NCBI GenBank assembly: GCA_012841175.1
Contig: DUVG01000106.1
Span: forward strand, 1-18,741
DNA: 18,741 nt
Direction of reading: 5' to 3'
DNA from: Clostridium sp.
GTDB taxonomy: Bacteria > Bacillota > Clostridia > Acetivibrionales > Acetivibrionaceae
Positions 1-7,137 of the stretch are shown here, in pieces. The position numbers were made by a program, and so were the translations under genes. Each line of letters begins with the position of its first letter. Position 1 is the stretch's first letter. A model generated the notes under the pieces. That model was not told where the DNA came from. It worked only from the letters and a program-made list of their open reading frames with translations, and ran no database searches.

Positions 1-570
1 AAGGATATAAGGGACAACAGCTACTATTACCTCAACAATGCCCACGGTGATGTGGTAGGGTTGGTGGATGCTAAGGGTACAGTGGTTAATTCATATAAGT
101 ATGATGCATTTGGCAACATAGTTGAGGCAAAGGAGCAGGTGCACAACAGGTTTAAATATGTCGGCGAGCAGTTCGATCAGGTTACCGGTCAATATTACCT
201 GAGGGCCAGGTTCTATAATCCAGTTGTGGGAAGGTTTACGCAGGAAGACACCTACAGAGGTGACGGGCTGAATTTATATGCGTATGTAGGAAGTAATCCT
301 GTTAACTATGTTGACCCAAGAGGGTATTGTGAAGAGAAGTCAAATCCGTACACTTATATATATGACGAGAAAGCTCAAAGGTTTAGGGATGCTAATACTG
401 GTAAATTTGTTTCTACGCAAACAGTTGGAAAAAGCTTAGCTACAAAACCTAATGAGGCATTTTTTTGGTCTGGAAGAACGAATGGTATTGGTGGAGAAAA
501 AGTTGCTTGGGAAATTGCTGAAAGCCATGGTGGCGTGACCTTAGAAATGGTGATTAGTAAATACATATAA
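1..570 (+). CDS. RHS/YD-repeat protein, C-terminal part (5' end outside window)
   Basis: The reading frame is open from base 1, so the gene begins upstream; the first 17 visible codons precede any start codon. The segment to about base 324 is the RHS-repeat-associated core: YD-like repeats, then the conserved YLRARFYNP and GRFTQED blocks, NLYAYVGSNPVNYVDP and the terminal DPRG at 313-324. In this family the core forms the end of a shell that encloses a variable C-terminal domain, often a toxin released by contact or secretion systems. The 81 residues after DPRG are such a variable tail; the part NEAFFWSGRTNGIGG followed by GGVTLE resembles tails I recall in polymorphic toxin proteins, but I cannot assign an activity. 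The tail is short and probably truncated by the stop at 568. The core is visibly richer in G+C than the tail, a usual sign of modular tail exchange. No immunity gene is recognisable downstream. Confidence 0.9.
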   Translation, partial: KDIRDNSYYYLNNAHGDVVGLVDAKGTVVNSYKYDAFGNIVEAKEQVHNRFKYVGEQFDQVTGQYYLRARFYNPVVGRFTQEDTYRGDGLNLYAYVGSNPVNYVDPRGYCEEKSNPYTYIYDEKAQRFRDANTGKFVSTQTVGKSLATKPNEAFFWSGRTNGIGGEKVAWEIAESHGGVTLEMVISKYI

Positions 571-690
571 TGTGGCTCCGCTCTGGCTGCTTTAATCATA
601 CGGGAGATACTTGTTGTCAAGGGCACTCCGAAAACAAGCAATTGGTCTAACGAAAGACAGAGAAATTTTGAGAACGAGGCAGTAAACTAA
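571..690 (+). pseudogene. possible leftover of the RHS C-terminal tail after an early stop
   Basis: After the TAA at 568-570 the same frame stays open for 39 more codons, to a TAA at 688. The predicted peptide includes SNWSNERQRNFENEA, which reminds me of the W-S/T-N-E-R followed by F/W-x-x-E-A pattern near the ends of some RHS toxin tails. No ribosome binding site or start codon would allow it to be a separate gene. It may be the old C-terminus cut off by a nonsense mutation or deletion, or chance openness. This is inference from one short stretch. Confidence 0.25.
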
Positions 691-957
691 CGTAATTGTA
701 TGTCCAGTTTAATCAGGACAGACCAAAGCACTATAAGGCTTTCAGGAATTTTTTAATTATCTAAGTGTCAAAGAACCGAAACCGCATAATTCAAGTTTTT
801 GAATAATATATTCCTTTTTTGGATATCCCTTTAAAATTATAGCTAATAACAATTCTTTGTTTTAATACTTCATGAATCTTATTTATTCAAAACAGGCTGT
901 CCTGGTAGAATAAAGGTAGCATAGTTTTTTGAATTCATGTTAAAAATTACTACAGGT
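691..957. other. gene-poor stretch, no recognised feature
   Basis: No convincing coding frame, RNA gene or terminator is seen here. The only structure noted is a small inverted repeat, TGTCC at about 701 and GGACA ten bases later, without a T tract. The stretch lies between the broken RHS tail and an IS relic and may be decayed accessory DNA. Confidence 0.4.
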
Positions 958-1575
958 CTCAAATTTTGTGCATTAAAATGTGCGAAAACCTTAAAAAATC
1001 AATAGTTTTGGGCAAAAAAACTACAAAAATCTTCACGTTTATAATATAATTATAGTAGAAGTTATAAAGTCTAAAATAAATATAAAAGGAGGTTCTTGCA
1101 CCGCTATGATACCACAAAAAAAATTTTATAGGAGTCACAGAGCAAAATTACAGAAAATTCTTTTGATAAGGATGTTGTGTATCGTTTTCTTAGCTCTACA
1201 ATTTTTAACTGGTTAAAGTTCCTTTTTCTCAGGCTCAATAGGGACAATCTTATGATATGAATGGCAATACAATTAGTAATTAAAGTAAGGTGATTATATG
1301 ATTCAATGATTGTACATACCACTATTGTATTTTCAAGGTATATTATGTTGGTAGCTAAAAACCGCGCAACAACATTGATTTGCGTACTGTTGGTGCGTTG
1401 TTTTATAACTGTTGTGATGAATTTCAAGATATAGAATTCATTTAAGCCATCCAGCTAATAATTGATATACTTTAAAATACTTCGCAACAAAAACTTATGC
1501 TTTCTAAAGAACAAATAAGTGAGCTTATTTATAAGTTCACATATTTTGAATAATATTTCAAGGTTTGTTTATATT
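958..1575 (+). mobile_element. internally deleted IS relic (IS4-like family), copy A
   Basis: The left part (958-1122) matches the reverse complement of 6881-7041 along its length, at roughly four bases in five by eye. It includes the blocks AATAGTTTT, CTAAAATAAA, ATAAAAGGAG and TTCTTGCACC, then the transposase start. The shared segment carries a near-palindrome, TGCATTAAAATGTGC at about 969. The likely right end near 1545-1570 contains ATTTCAAGGTTT, which resembles the reverse complement of AAACCTTGAAAAT from the left end of the other copy and would be a terminal inverted repeat. An intact element of this type should be well over 1 kb, so this copy of about 0.6 kb has lost most of its transposase. 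The outer boundaries are approximate. Confidence 0.7.
1106..1553 (+). pseudogene. IS4-like DDE transposase remnant (multiple deletions and frameshifts)
   Basis: The pieces of a clostridial DDE transposase appear in the right order but in different frames. They are a start MIPQKK at 1106 behind a good ribosome binding site (AAAAGGAGG, 1085-1093); then FYRSHRAKLQK running into SFDKDVVYRFLSS and FNWLKFLF (about 1126-1230); then YDSMIVHTTIVFSRYIMLV (about 1283-1345); and finally LSKEQISELIYKF, ending at a stop at 1551. Family members I recall have the same KDVVYRFL and HTTIVF-RYIML blocks, separated by some 200-300 residues that carry the catalytic DDE residues. That whole section is missing here, so the copy cannot be active. 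Another deletion seems to have joined the first six codons directly to the YRS segment at the A run near 1117-1124. Confidence 0.75.
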
Positions 1576-1584
1576 AATTATAAT
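1546..1584 (+). promoter_or_regulatory. candidate promoter at the right end of IS relic A
   Basis: TTGAAT at 1546-1551 is followed after 18 bases by TATATT at 1570-1575. An alternative pair is TTTCAA at 1556-1561 with a perfect TATAAT at 1579-1584, spaced by 17. Either would fire toward the glycosyltransferase gene at 1610. The sequence is very AT-rich, so chance matches are likely; the interest is that the -35 lies in the IS end. Confidence 0.35.
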
Positions 1585-1609
1585 TAATTATAAGGTGGGT
1601 TTTTAAGCT

Positions 1610-2992
1610 ATGAGTAAAAAAAAGATAAAAAAAGGCAACAAGTTCAAGATTATGGAAAAACCAATATCCTTTAAAGTGTTTTTGGCTGTTTCAGCAACTG
1701 TAGTGATAATAAGATTGCTCTTGACGGCAATTCCAAGTTATCGGATAGATATGGGGGGATATCGTGCGTGGAGCACATACTTAGCTCACAATGGTCCAAA
1801 AGGCCTTTATGGGGGGACAACATATCATATTGTATATGCACCAGCATATATGTATCTACTTTGGATTACGGGAATAGTAGTTAAGATATTTTCTATTGGT
1901 ATAGAAGGCCACGCTTTTTTGATAAAGCTATGGGCTGTTGCATCTGAATTGATAGGTGCTTTTTTGATTTATAAGATTGGAAAAAAGTACGGAAAAGAAA
2001 GACTCGGATTTATTTTGGGTGTAGTTTATGCTCTTAATCCTGGTGTTTTCTTCAACTCTTCAATTTGGGGGCAGTTTGATTCAATATCTGCAACCTTGTT
2101 GGTAGGGATGATATATGCCTTTAGTGTGAATCGTAAAATGACTGCAGTTGTATTATATTCACTAGCGGTATTGACTAAGCCACAAAGTGCACTGCTAACC
2201 CCCTTAGGAATACTCTTTTACAAAGAACTGTTTGATTTTTCAAAAATAACAAAAGAAAAGGTTAAGAAGTGTGTTAAGGAAACATTTGTGGCTATTGCTA
2301 TAGGTTTATCCTGCTATTTTGTGGTAATTAACCCCTTTTACCATCATACCGATCTTTATGAAAACTTAAAGAGTACTTCTGTGGTAAAAGATTTTGTAGC
2401 AGAAACTGTAGATTATTTTTGCTGGATGCCTAATTTATACCTAACTAGTGTTGAGGACTATCCTTATGCTACTGCTAATGCTTTTAATCTATGGACCCTA
2501 TTAGGAGGGCAGCCTGTACATGATTCAAATATATTTTTTATATTTTCCTATAGTGTATGGGGAAGTATACTGTTTTTAATTTCTATAGGCATAGCCTTTG
2601 TTTATTTGATGAAAAACAGGAGAAGCGACTATGCAATGTATTTCTCGTCTTTCTTTATTATGGCAAGTGCCTTTACTTTCATGACAAGAATGCACGAAAG
2701 ATACTTACTACCAGCTATAATATTTCTCACTATATGCGCCCTTTGGAAGAAATGGCTACTTGTACCTTTGGCTGTTTTAAGCATATGTGTCACTGCAAAC
2801 CATTGGTATTTATACCATCTGTCATGGAAGGAGATTTACTGGTTAGAAAACTATGATTCAGTTGCAATGCCTTTTGCTTTATTGACAGTGTTGTTGGTTA
2901 TTTTTGCAGGCGCTTTAATAATAAAGAATATTTTAAGTGATAAGCAAATTGAACGAATAGACAATGGAAAGAATGGGGACGAAAGAATATGA
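1610..2992 (+). CDS. polytopic GT-C type glycosyltransferase (mannosyltransferase-like)
   Basis: This is a 460-residue integral membrane protein with a basic N-terminus (residues 1-18) and about ten hydrophobic segments. Features of GT-C glycosyltransferases, which transfer sugars from polyprenyl-phosphate donors on the outer face of the membrane, are visible. An acidic first extracellular loop follows TM1 (RIDMGGYRAW, Asp47 the candidate catalytic base), followed by YAPAYMYLLW, the NSSIWGQFDS block, LTKPQS in a cytoplasmic loop, and RMHERYLLP before the last helices. The WGQFDS and MHERYLLP blocks are the strongest family marks. The substrate cannot be told. The start at 1610 follows AAGGTGGG at 1592-1599; Met15 is a weaker alternative. 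The stop overlaps the next gene by ATGA, which indicates translational coupling with the FAD oxidoreductase and a common role in making or decorating an envelope glycan or glycolipid. Confidence 0.82.
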   Translation: MSKKKIKKGNKFKIMEKPISFKVFLAVSATVVIIRLLLTAIPSYRIDMGGYRAWSTYLAHNGPKGLYGGTTYHIVYAPAYMYLLWITGIVVKIFSIGIEGHAFLIKLWAVASELIGAFLIYKIGKKYGKERLGFILGVVYALNPGVFFNSSIWGQFDSISATLLVGMIYAFSVNRKMTAVVLYSLAVLTKPQSALLTPLGILFYKELFDFSKITKEKVKKCVKETFVAIAIGLSCYFVVINPFYHHTDLYENLKSTSVVKDFVAETVDYFCWMPNLYLTSVEDYPYATANAFNLWTLLGGQPVHDSNIFFIFSYSVWGSILFLISIGIAFVYLMKNRRSDYAMYFSSFFIMASAFTFMTRMHERYLLPAIIFLTICALWKKWLLVPLAVLSICVTANHWYLYHLSWKEIYWLENYDSVAMPFALLTVLLVIFAGALIIKNILSDKQIERIDNGKNGDERI

Positions 2993-4278
2993 ATGTATGT
3001 ATAATTGGAGCAGGGGCTACAGGACTTGTTGCCGCTAATGAACTTGTTAAAAAAGGTCATAAAGTCACTATATTTGAAGCAGAGGAAAAACACGGTGGTT
3101 TGGTTGAAACCCTAACTATTGGAAATGAAAAGCTAGAAGTATATTATCATCATATATTTACCAACGATGTAGAAATAATTAATCTTATCGAAGAGTTGGA
3201 TTTGTCCTCTAATCTTATGTGGCTTGAACCTAAGAATTCAATATATATAAATCGCAAGCTTTATTCTTTTACATCTCCCATGGATTTACTGCTTTTTAAG
3301 GAACTTTCATTTTTTGAGAGAATAAAAATGGGGATGCTTGTGTTTAAAGCGAAGTTTATAAAAGACTGGAAAGAGCTAGAGAACATAAGCTCTAAAGACT
3401 GGATTATAAAAAACGCAGGTAAGAATGTATATGAAAAAGTTTGGGGCCCCTTACTTAATTCCAAGTTTGATTATGACTCCGATAAGATATCTGGAACGTG
3501 GATTTGGAACAAATTTAAGCTCAGGGGCTCAACAAGAGGTAAAAATCTTAACAAGGAATTGTTAGGATATATGAAAGGAAGTTTTGGGGTATTATACGAT
3601 AAGTTAGTGGAGAAAATTATCCAGGCTGATGGGAAAATACACTATTCAAGTCCTGTAGATAGAATTGATTCTCAAGAAGATAAAACTTTGAATGTTTATA
3701 GTAATGGAAAAAGCTACAATTTTGATAGGGTAATTGTGACCACTTCACCGGAGATTTTTAATAAAATGAATGCTCCAATAACAAAAGAGTATAAGGATAA
3801 GCTTTCAAAGATAAAGTACAAAGCTAATATTTGTGCGATTTTAGAACTAACTGAGAAATTATCAGATTATTATTGGATTACAATTGCCGAAGAGGATTTC
3901 CCATTTGTGCTATTAATAGAACAAACCAACTTGGTTACTGATGCTGACTATGGCTCCCATATTATTTATCTTTCTAGATATCTTGATCAAAAGCATGAGT
4001 TATATTTAATGAGTGATGAAGAAATAGAAAGGGAGTTTATAAAATATCTAAAGGTAATGTTTCCGAATTGGGACGAATCAAAGATAAAAAAAATGCATAT
4101 TAGCAGAACCAGCTATTCCCAACCTGTTGTGGTGCAACAATATTCAAAAATTTTGCCGGAGCTTAAAACTCCTGTAGAAAACTTGTTTTTAGCTAGTATG
4201 GCACAAATATATCCTGAAGATAGAGGACAAAATTATGCTGTCAGACTTGGAAAACAGGTGGCAGATATGGTTAAATAA
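2989..4278 (+). CDS. FAD-dependent amine-oxidase-like oxidoreductase
   Basis: This 429-residue protein starts with a dinucleotide-binding Rossmann motif: the beta strand VCIIGAG, GAGATG at residues 7-12, and an acidic residue at the end of strand two (VTIFEAEEKHGG), as in protoporphyrinogen oxidase, phytoene desaturase and UDP-galactopyranose mutase-like flavoproteins. The second half of an FAD fold is seen in the VIVTTSPEIF strand near residue 250. The C-terminus (LFLASMAQIYPEDRGQNYAVRLGKQVADMV) is the usual closing flavin-contact block. No signal peptide is present, so it is cytoplasmic. The exact substrate is unknown. The 4-base overlap with the upstream GT-C gene suggests it acts on a lipid-linked or nucleotide sugar, or on a polyprenyl precursor, but this is inferred from context only. 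Confidence 0.8.
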   Translation: MNVCIIGAGATGLVAANELVKKGHKVTIFEAEEKHGGLVETLTIGNEKLEVYYHHIFTNDVEIINLIEELDLSSNLMWLEPKNSIYINRKLYSFTSPMDLLLFKELSFFERIKMGMLVFKAKFIKDWKELENISSKDWIIKNAGKNVYEKVWGPLLNSKFDYDSDKISGTWIWNKFKLRGSTRGKNLNKELLGYMKGSFGVLYDKLVEKIIQADGKIHYSSPVDRIDSQEDKTLNVYSNGKSYNFDRVIVTTSPEIFNKMNAPITKEYKDKLSKIKYKANICAILELTEKLSDYYWITIAEEDFPFVLLIEQTNLVTDADYGSHIIYLSRYLDQKHELYLMSDEEIEREFIKYLKVMFPNWDESKIKKMHISRTSYSQPVVVQQYSKILPELKTPVENLFLASMAQIYPEDRGQNYAVRLGKQVADMVK

Positions 4279-4314
4279 TGAGATAAATTATATTGTTTTG
4301 GAGGCAAGATTAAA

Positions 4315-4518
4315 ATGTTGAAAAAGATTATATTCTATATGTTATCGATATCACTAGTGTTTACAATGTTTTGCAAATGCGTTTTTGCGACGGGAGAAGG
4401 ATTTATTCCTGATGATACTGCAGGCAAATATACTTGGATTTGGCTATTGATTTCTCTAAGTACTTTAGCTATCATATTCATCTATTATGTAAAGACAGGG
4501 AGACTTAAAAAGCCTTAA
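4315..4518 (+). CDS. small exported or membrane-anchored protein, 67 residues
   Basis: I do not recognise a family. It starts 36 bases after the oxidoreductase, behind TTGGAGG at about 4298-4304, so it is probably the third gene of the same operon. Residues 1-26 look like a signal peptide (MLKK, a hydrophobic stretch, then VFA before TGEG). A short polar part (GEGFIPDDTAGKYT) is followed by a hydrophobic helix of about 20 residues and a basic end (KTGRLKKP). This is the layout of a short hairpin membrane protein, or of a sortase-like anchor without a clear LPXTG. Whether the N-terminal helix is cleaved cannot be decided. Confidence 0.6.
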   Translation: MLKKIIFYMLSISLVFTMFCKCVFATGEGFIPDDTAGKYTWIWLLISLSTLAIIFIYYVKTGRLKKP

Positions 4519-4523
4519 AAAGC
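4504..4523 (+). repeat. tandem 10-bp direct repeat over a stop codon
   Basis: CTTAAAAAGC occurs twice in a row (4504-4513 and 4514-4523) and contains the last codons and stop of the small membrane protein gene. It is probably a replication-slippage duplication. Confidence 0.7.
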
Positions 4524-4532
4524 AAAAGTTTC

Positions 4533-4561
4533 TTGACAGGCTTGACAAAGCAAGTTACAAT
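4533..4561 (+). promoter_or_regulatory. sigma-A type promoter of the M60-like protease gene
   Basis: A perfect -35 box, TTGACA (4533-4538), is separated by exactly 17 bases from TACAAT (4556-4561), a one-mismatch -10 box. Transcription would start near 4568, leaving a leader of about 35 bases with AAAGGAGG (about 4589-4596) before the start codon at 4603. The motif CTTGACA is repeated nine bases downstream inside the spacer. The site lies just after the small membrane protein gene, which suggests the protease can be expressed separately from the upstream operon. Confidence 0.75.
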
Positions 4562-4602
4562 AAATGCATAAAAACTTAAAAATATTAAAAGGAGGAATTT
4601 TT

Positions 4603-6666
4603 ATGAACAAATACCTTAAAAAAATATCTTTAAGTACTATTTTATCAATTGGACTTGCACTATCTGCTTTACTACCTAATTTAACAGATGTCAGGGCTGC
4701 TCAAACAACTGTAACTTTTGAAGCAGAATCAAGCTACAACATCAATCAGGGAAAGATAGCTAATCACAGCGGTTGTTCAGGAGGGCAATTTGTAGGATTT
4801 GTAGGCAATGGTAATATACTTCAGTTTAACAACATTTATGTTGAGGCTGATGGACTTTACAATGTAACTGTACATTACTTTTCTGACAATAACAGGCATG
4901 GATATTTAAAAGTTAATGATAACGCAGAAATAAGCGTAAATTTTACAGGGGTAGGGAACTGGTATAATATGGGGACTAAAACCCTTCAGGTCAATCTCAA
5001 AGCTGGTAATAATACTTTAAAGTTTTACAATGATTATGAGTACATGCCTGATTTTGACAGAATAACAGTGGAAGGAGCAGTTGTACAAGCTGTAATTGGT
5101 GGTTACGAGGCAGAAGCTACTGGAAATGTCATTGATGGAATCGTTAAAAACCACAGTGACTGCTCAGGAGGCAAATATGTTGTTATGAACGGTTCGGGAA
5201 ACAAACTTCAGTTTAATAATATTTATGCTCCTTCAACAGGTATTTATAACATAGCAATTTATTATTATTCCCAGTACAATAGAAACGGATATATTAGTGT
5301 GAATGGTGAAACAGGGACTGAAATAATTTTTAGAGGTGTAGGTAACTGGGATGATCAAGGTGTGGAATATACTACTGTATTTTTACAAGCAGGAAATAAT
5401 TCAATAAAATTTTACAATGATTCTGCATACATGCCTGATTTTGACAGATTGTGCATTGTGGGAGAGGGGTATTTATTGAACAATCCTGGTCTTGAGGAAT
5501 CAAATGGAATTAATCCTTACTCTTGGTCTATAGGAAGTGATCACTCTAGAAGGTCAACTTTTCAATGGGAATCGGGTTCTGGAATTAACGGTTCAAAATG
5601 TATTAGCATTAATGCAACTACTCCAACCGACGCTTACTGGGAGCAAACTGTAAGATTAGAACCAGGAAAAAACTACATATTTAAAGGATATATAAAAGGT
5701 GAAAATCTTATACCTGAGAGCAGTAACGTGACTATAGGGGCAAACCTTTCTGTTGTTGGAGACTTTTGCCATTCGGGAAGCGGTGAGCAAACTTTTGGTA
5801 CTTTTGATTGGAAAGAATTCTCTGTTTATTTCCAAGCTCCGGCTTCAGGAGAAGTAACAGTGGCATGCAGATTAGGGAACTGGTGGAACCTTGTGTCAGG
5901 TAAGGTTATGTTTGATAATCTCACAATAGTTCCAGACAACAGTCTAACCAGAATAGAAGGAAATAATATATATTTAAATCTTGAAATTACTGATTTAACA
6001 TCGATAACAAGTACAAATCTTAATAAGTGGGTAAATCGCCTTGACAGTGCTTATGAAGCTTATGAAGACTTAGTTGGCTTCACTCCTTATAATGGAGAAA
6101 AAATGGGTATAATTTCAACTCGTCAATATCCAGGTGGATGGGCTGTAGCAGGCAACCCAATAAAATGGTATCAGATATATGTAAGTTCTGAACTTGCAAA
6201 CATTAATAATTATGATGATTGGTCTTTTGGTATATTGCATGAAATAGGTCATAACTTTGATATTGAAGGTTGGAATTTTAATGCTGAATTTTGGGCAAAT
6301 ACAAAGATGTATTATATTGTAGAAGCTTTAAATGCAAAAAAGAAAGTAAATAACACAGAAGTAGAGTTAGCCCAGCTTTATCGTGCTGGTTATTTTGACA
6401 GTTATACAAAAACTATACTGCCAAGAACAAGCTACCATCATGATGCTTTAACATATTGTTTTATAAGGATTAAGGATAGAATAGGTATAGAACCTTTCAA
6501 AGCCACATTTAGACATTTTGTAAACACTGGTGAGAATCCTCCAACAAATATTGCAAAATTTAATCGTTTTCTTGAGTTGCTGCAAGAAAACTACAATCCA
6601 GGAGGAAATGAAGTTGAATCAACTTTCCCTTCTGGTGAGCTAAATTATATAAGAAACTTTATTTAG
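4603..6666 (+). CDS. secreted M60/enhancin-like zinc metalloprotease with carbohydrate-binding modules
   Basis: The start at 4603 is chosen over an in-frame ATG at 4564 because AAAGGAGG sits seven bases before it and the protein then begins with a normal signal peptide (MNKYLKK, a hydrophobic core, VRA before AQ); 687 residues result. Two similar CBM35/CBM6-like beta-sandwich modules follow (about 34-170 and 175-305), each with EAE, NH-S-CSGG-V, LQFNNIY and a closing YMPDFDR. A third, CBM4/22-like jelly-roll begins at NPGLEESNG (about 308-450). The C-terminal third is a gluzincin: HEIGH at residues 546-550 binds zinc, and Glu562 in NAEFW is the probable third ligand, the pattern of M60 peptidases that cleave mucin-like glycoproteins. 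It has no dockerin, SLH or LPXTG end, so it is probably released. It has its own promoter and terminator. Substrate binding to cell-wall or plant glycans is inferred. Confidence 0.85.
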   Translation: MNKYLKKISLSTILSIGLALSALLPNLTDVRAAQTTVTFEAESSYNINQGKIANHSGCSGGQFVGFVGNGNILQFNNIYVEADGLYNVTVHYFSDNNRHGYLKVNDNAEISVNFTGVGNWYNMGTKTLQVNLKAGNNTLKFYNDYEYMPDFDRITVEGAVVQAVIGGYEAEATGNVIDGIVKNHSDCSGGKYVVMNGSGNKLQFNNIYAPSTGIYNIAIYYYSQYNRNGYISVNGETGTEIIFRGVGNWDDQGVEYTTVFLQAGNNSIKFYNDSAYMPDFDRLCIVGEGYLLNNPGLEESNGINPYSWSIGSDHSRRSTFQWESGSGINGSKCISINATTPTDAYWEQTVRLEPGKNYIFKGYIKGENLIPESSNVTIGANLSVVGDFCHSGSGEQTFGTFDWKEFSVYFQAPASGEVTVACRLGNWWNLVSGKVMFDNLTIVPDNSLTRIEGNNIYLNLEITDLTSITSTNLNKWVNRLDSAYEAYEDLVGFTPYNGEKMGIISTRQYPGGWAVAGNPIKWYQIYVSSELANINNYDDWSFGILHEIGHNFDIEGWNFNAEFWANTKMYYIVEALNAKKKVNNTEVELAQLYRAGYFDSYTKTILPRTSYHHDALTYCFIRIKDRIGIEPFKATFRHFVNTGENPPTNIAKFNRFLELLQENYNPGGNEVESTFPSGELNYIRNFI
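5041..5448 (+). repeat. duplicated carbohydrate-binding module, DNA trace
   Basis: An identical 20-base string begins at 5041 and again at 5428 (TACATGCCTG then ATTTTGACAG), both coding for YMPDFDR at the end of a carbohydrate-binding module. The two modules also align along their whole length at protein level, showing an internal tandem duplication. Confidence 0.75.
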
Positions 6667-6727
6667 CAATACTCAATGAGTTGAAAAAGAACTAGATATA
6701 GAGGTAAATAGGCTGATTTTCTAATAG

Positions 6728-6757
6728 AAAAGTCGCATCCAACTGGGTGCGACTTTA
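6728..6757 (+). terminator. hairpin terminator after the M60-like gene
   Basis: The arms AAAGTCGCATCC and GGGTGCGACTTT pair over twelve positions, with one T-G pair, around the four-base loop AACT. The T tract after the stem is short, so termination may be partial. It lies about 60 bases after the stop codon. Confidence 0.7.
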
Positions 6758-6764
6758 GCTTATG

Positions 6765-6897
6765 GTGTCCTAGCAAATATTTGATTGTGAATAGGATGGC
6801 ACACCTAGCTGTAAAACATGGTCTATTTTAAAGGTTTGAAAAAAATATTTATTCTTGTTAATAATTGCTTTTCTTCTTTGCCTTTTTGTGATATTAT
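6765..6897 (-). pseudogene. IS4-like transposase, 5' fragment (copy B)
   Basis: Read on the minus strand from 6897, the sequence gives IISQKGKEEKQLL followed by INIFFK, which I recognise as the N-terminus of the clostridial IS4-like transposase family; copy A begins similarly with MIPQKK. The start codon has become ATA (6897-6895), a stop interrupts the frame near residue 25, and one base shift later the text resumes for a few residues (KIDHVLQLGV). No catalytic part is present. It is a truncated, dead 5' fragment. Confidence 0.7.
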
Positions 6898-7041
6898 AGT
6901 GGTGCAAGAATCTCCTTTTATGTTTATTTTAGGGCTTTATCACTTCTATTATATATAAAAGTGGAAATTCTTGCACTTTTTATGGCCTAAAACTATTGAA
7001 TTTTCAAGGTTTGCAGCACATTTTAAATGTGCAAAAGTTGA
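6881..7041 (-). mobile_element. left end of the same IS family, copy B (inverted relative to copy A)
   Basis: The reverse complement of this segment aligns with 958-1122. Both carry a palindrome (here GCACATTTTAAATGTGC on the + strand at 7017-7033), the block AAACCTTGAAAATTCAATAG, the AT-rich leader, and the ribosome-binding segment ATAAAAGGAG before the transposase start. In this copy a perfect 10-base inverted repeat, GTGCAAGAAT and ATTCTTGCAC, bounds 6902-6976; in copy A one arm has decayed. The right part of the element is absent. Confidence 0.7.
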
Positions 7042-7137
7042 GTAATTAACAATTAGAATTATCTAAGGGATCATAGTTACAGTTATTATAATTATAATAA
7101 ATCTAAAAAAATATAAATAATGAAAAGGGGAGACATA

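Noticed and set aside
691..957. Riboswitch or structured RNA in the gene-poor stretch
   Set aside because: Only a five-pair inverted repeat was found; no known aptamer core, and no gene with a matching function directly downstream.
1104..1427. 107-residue minus-strand open frame
   Set aside because: It is antisense to the recognised transposase pieces on the + strand and has no start signal of its own.
2557..2856. 99-residue open frame inside the glycosyltransferase gene
   Set aside because: It lies wholly within a well-supported gene in another frame, has no ribosome binding site, and its text is shifted membrane-helix coding.
6902..6976. Inverted repeat GTGCAAGAAT...ATTCTTGCAC as a terminator or independent MITE
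   Set aside because: Loop of about 55 bases, no T tract, and the whole segment is explained as the left end of the IS relic shared with 958-1122.
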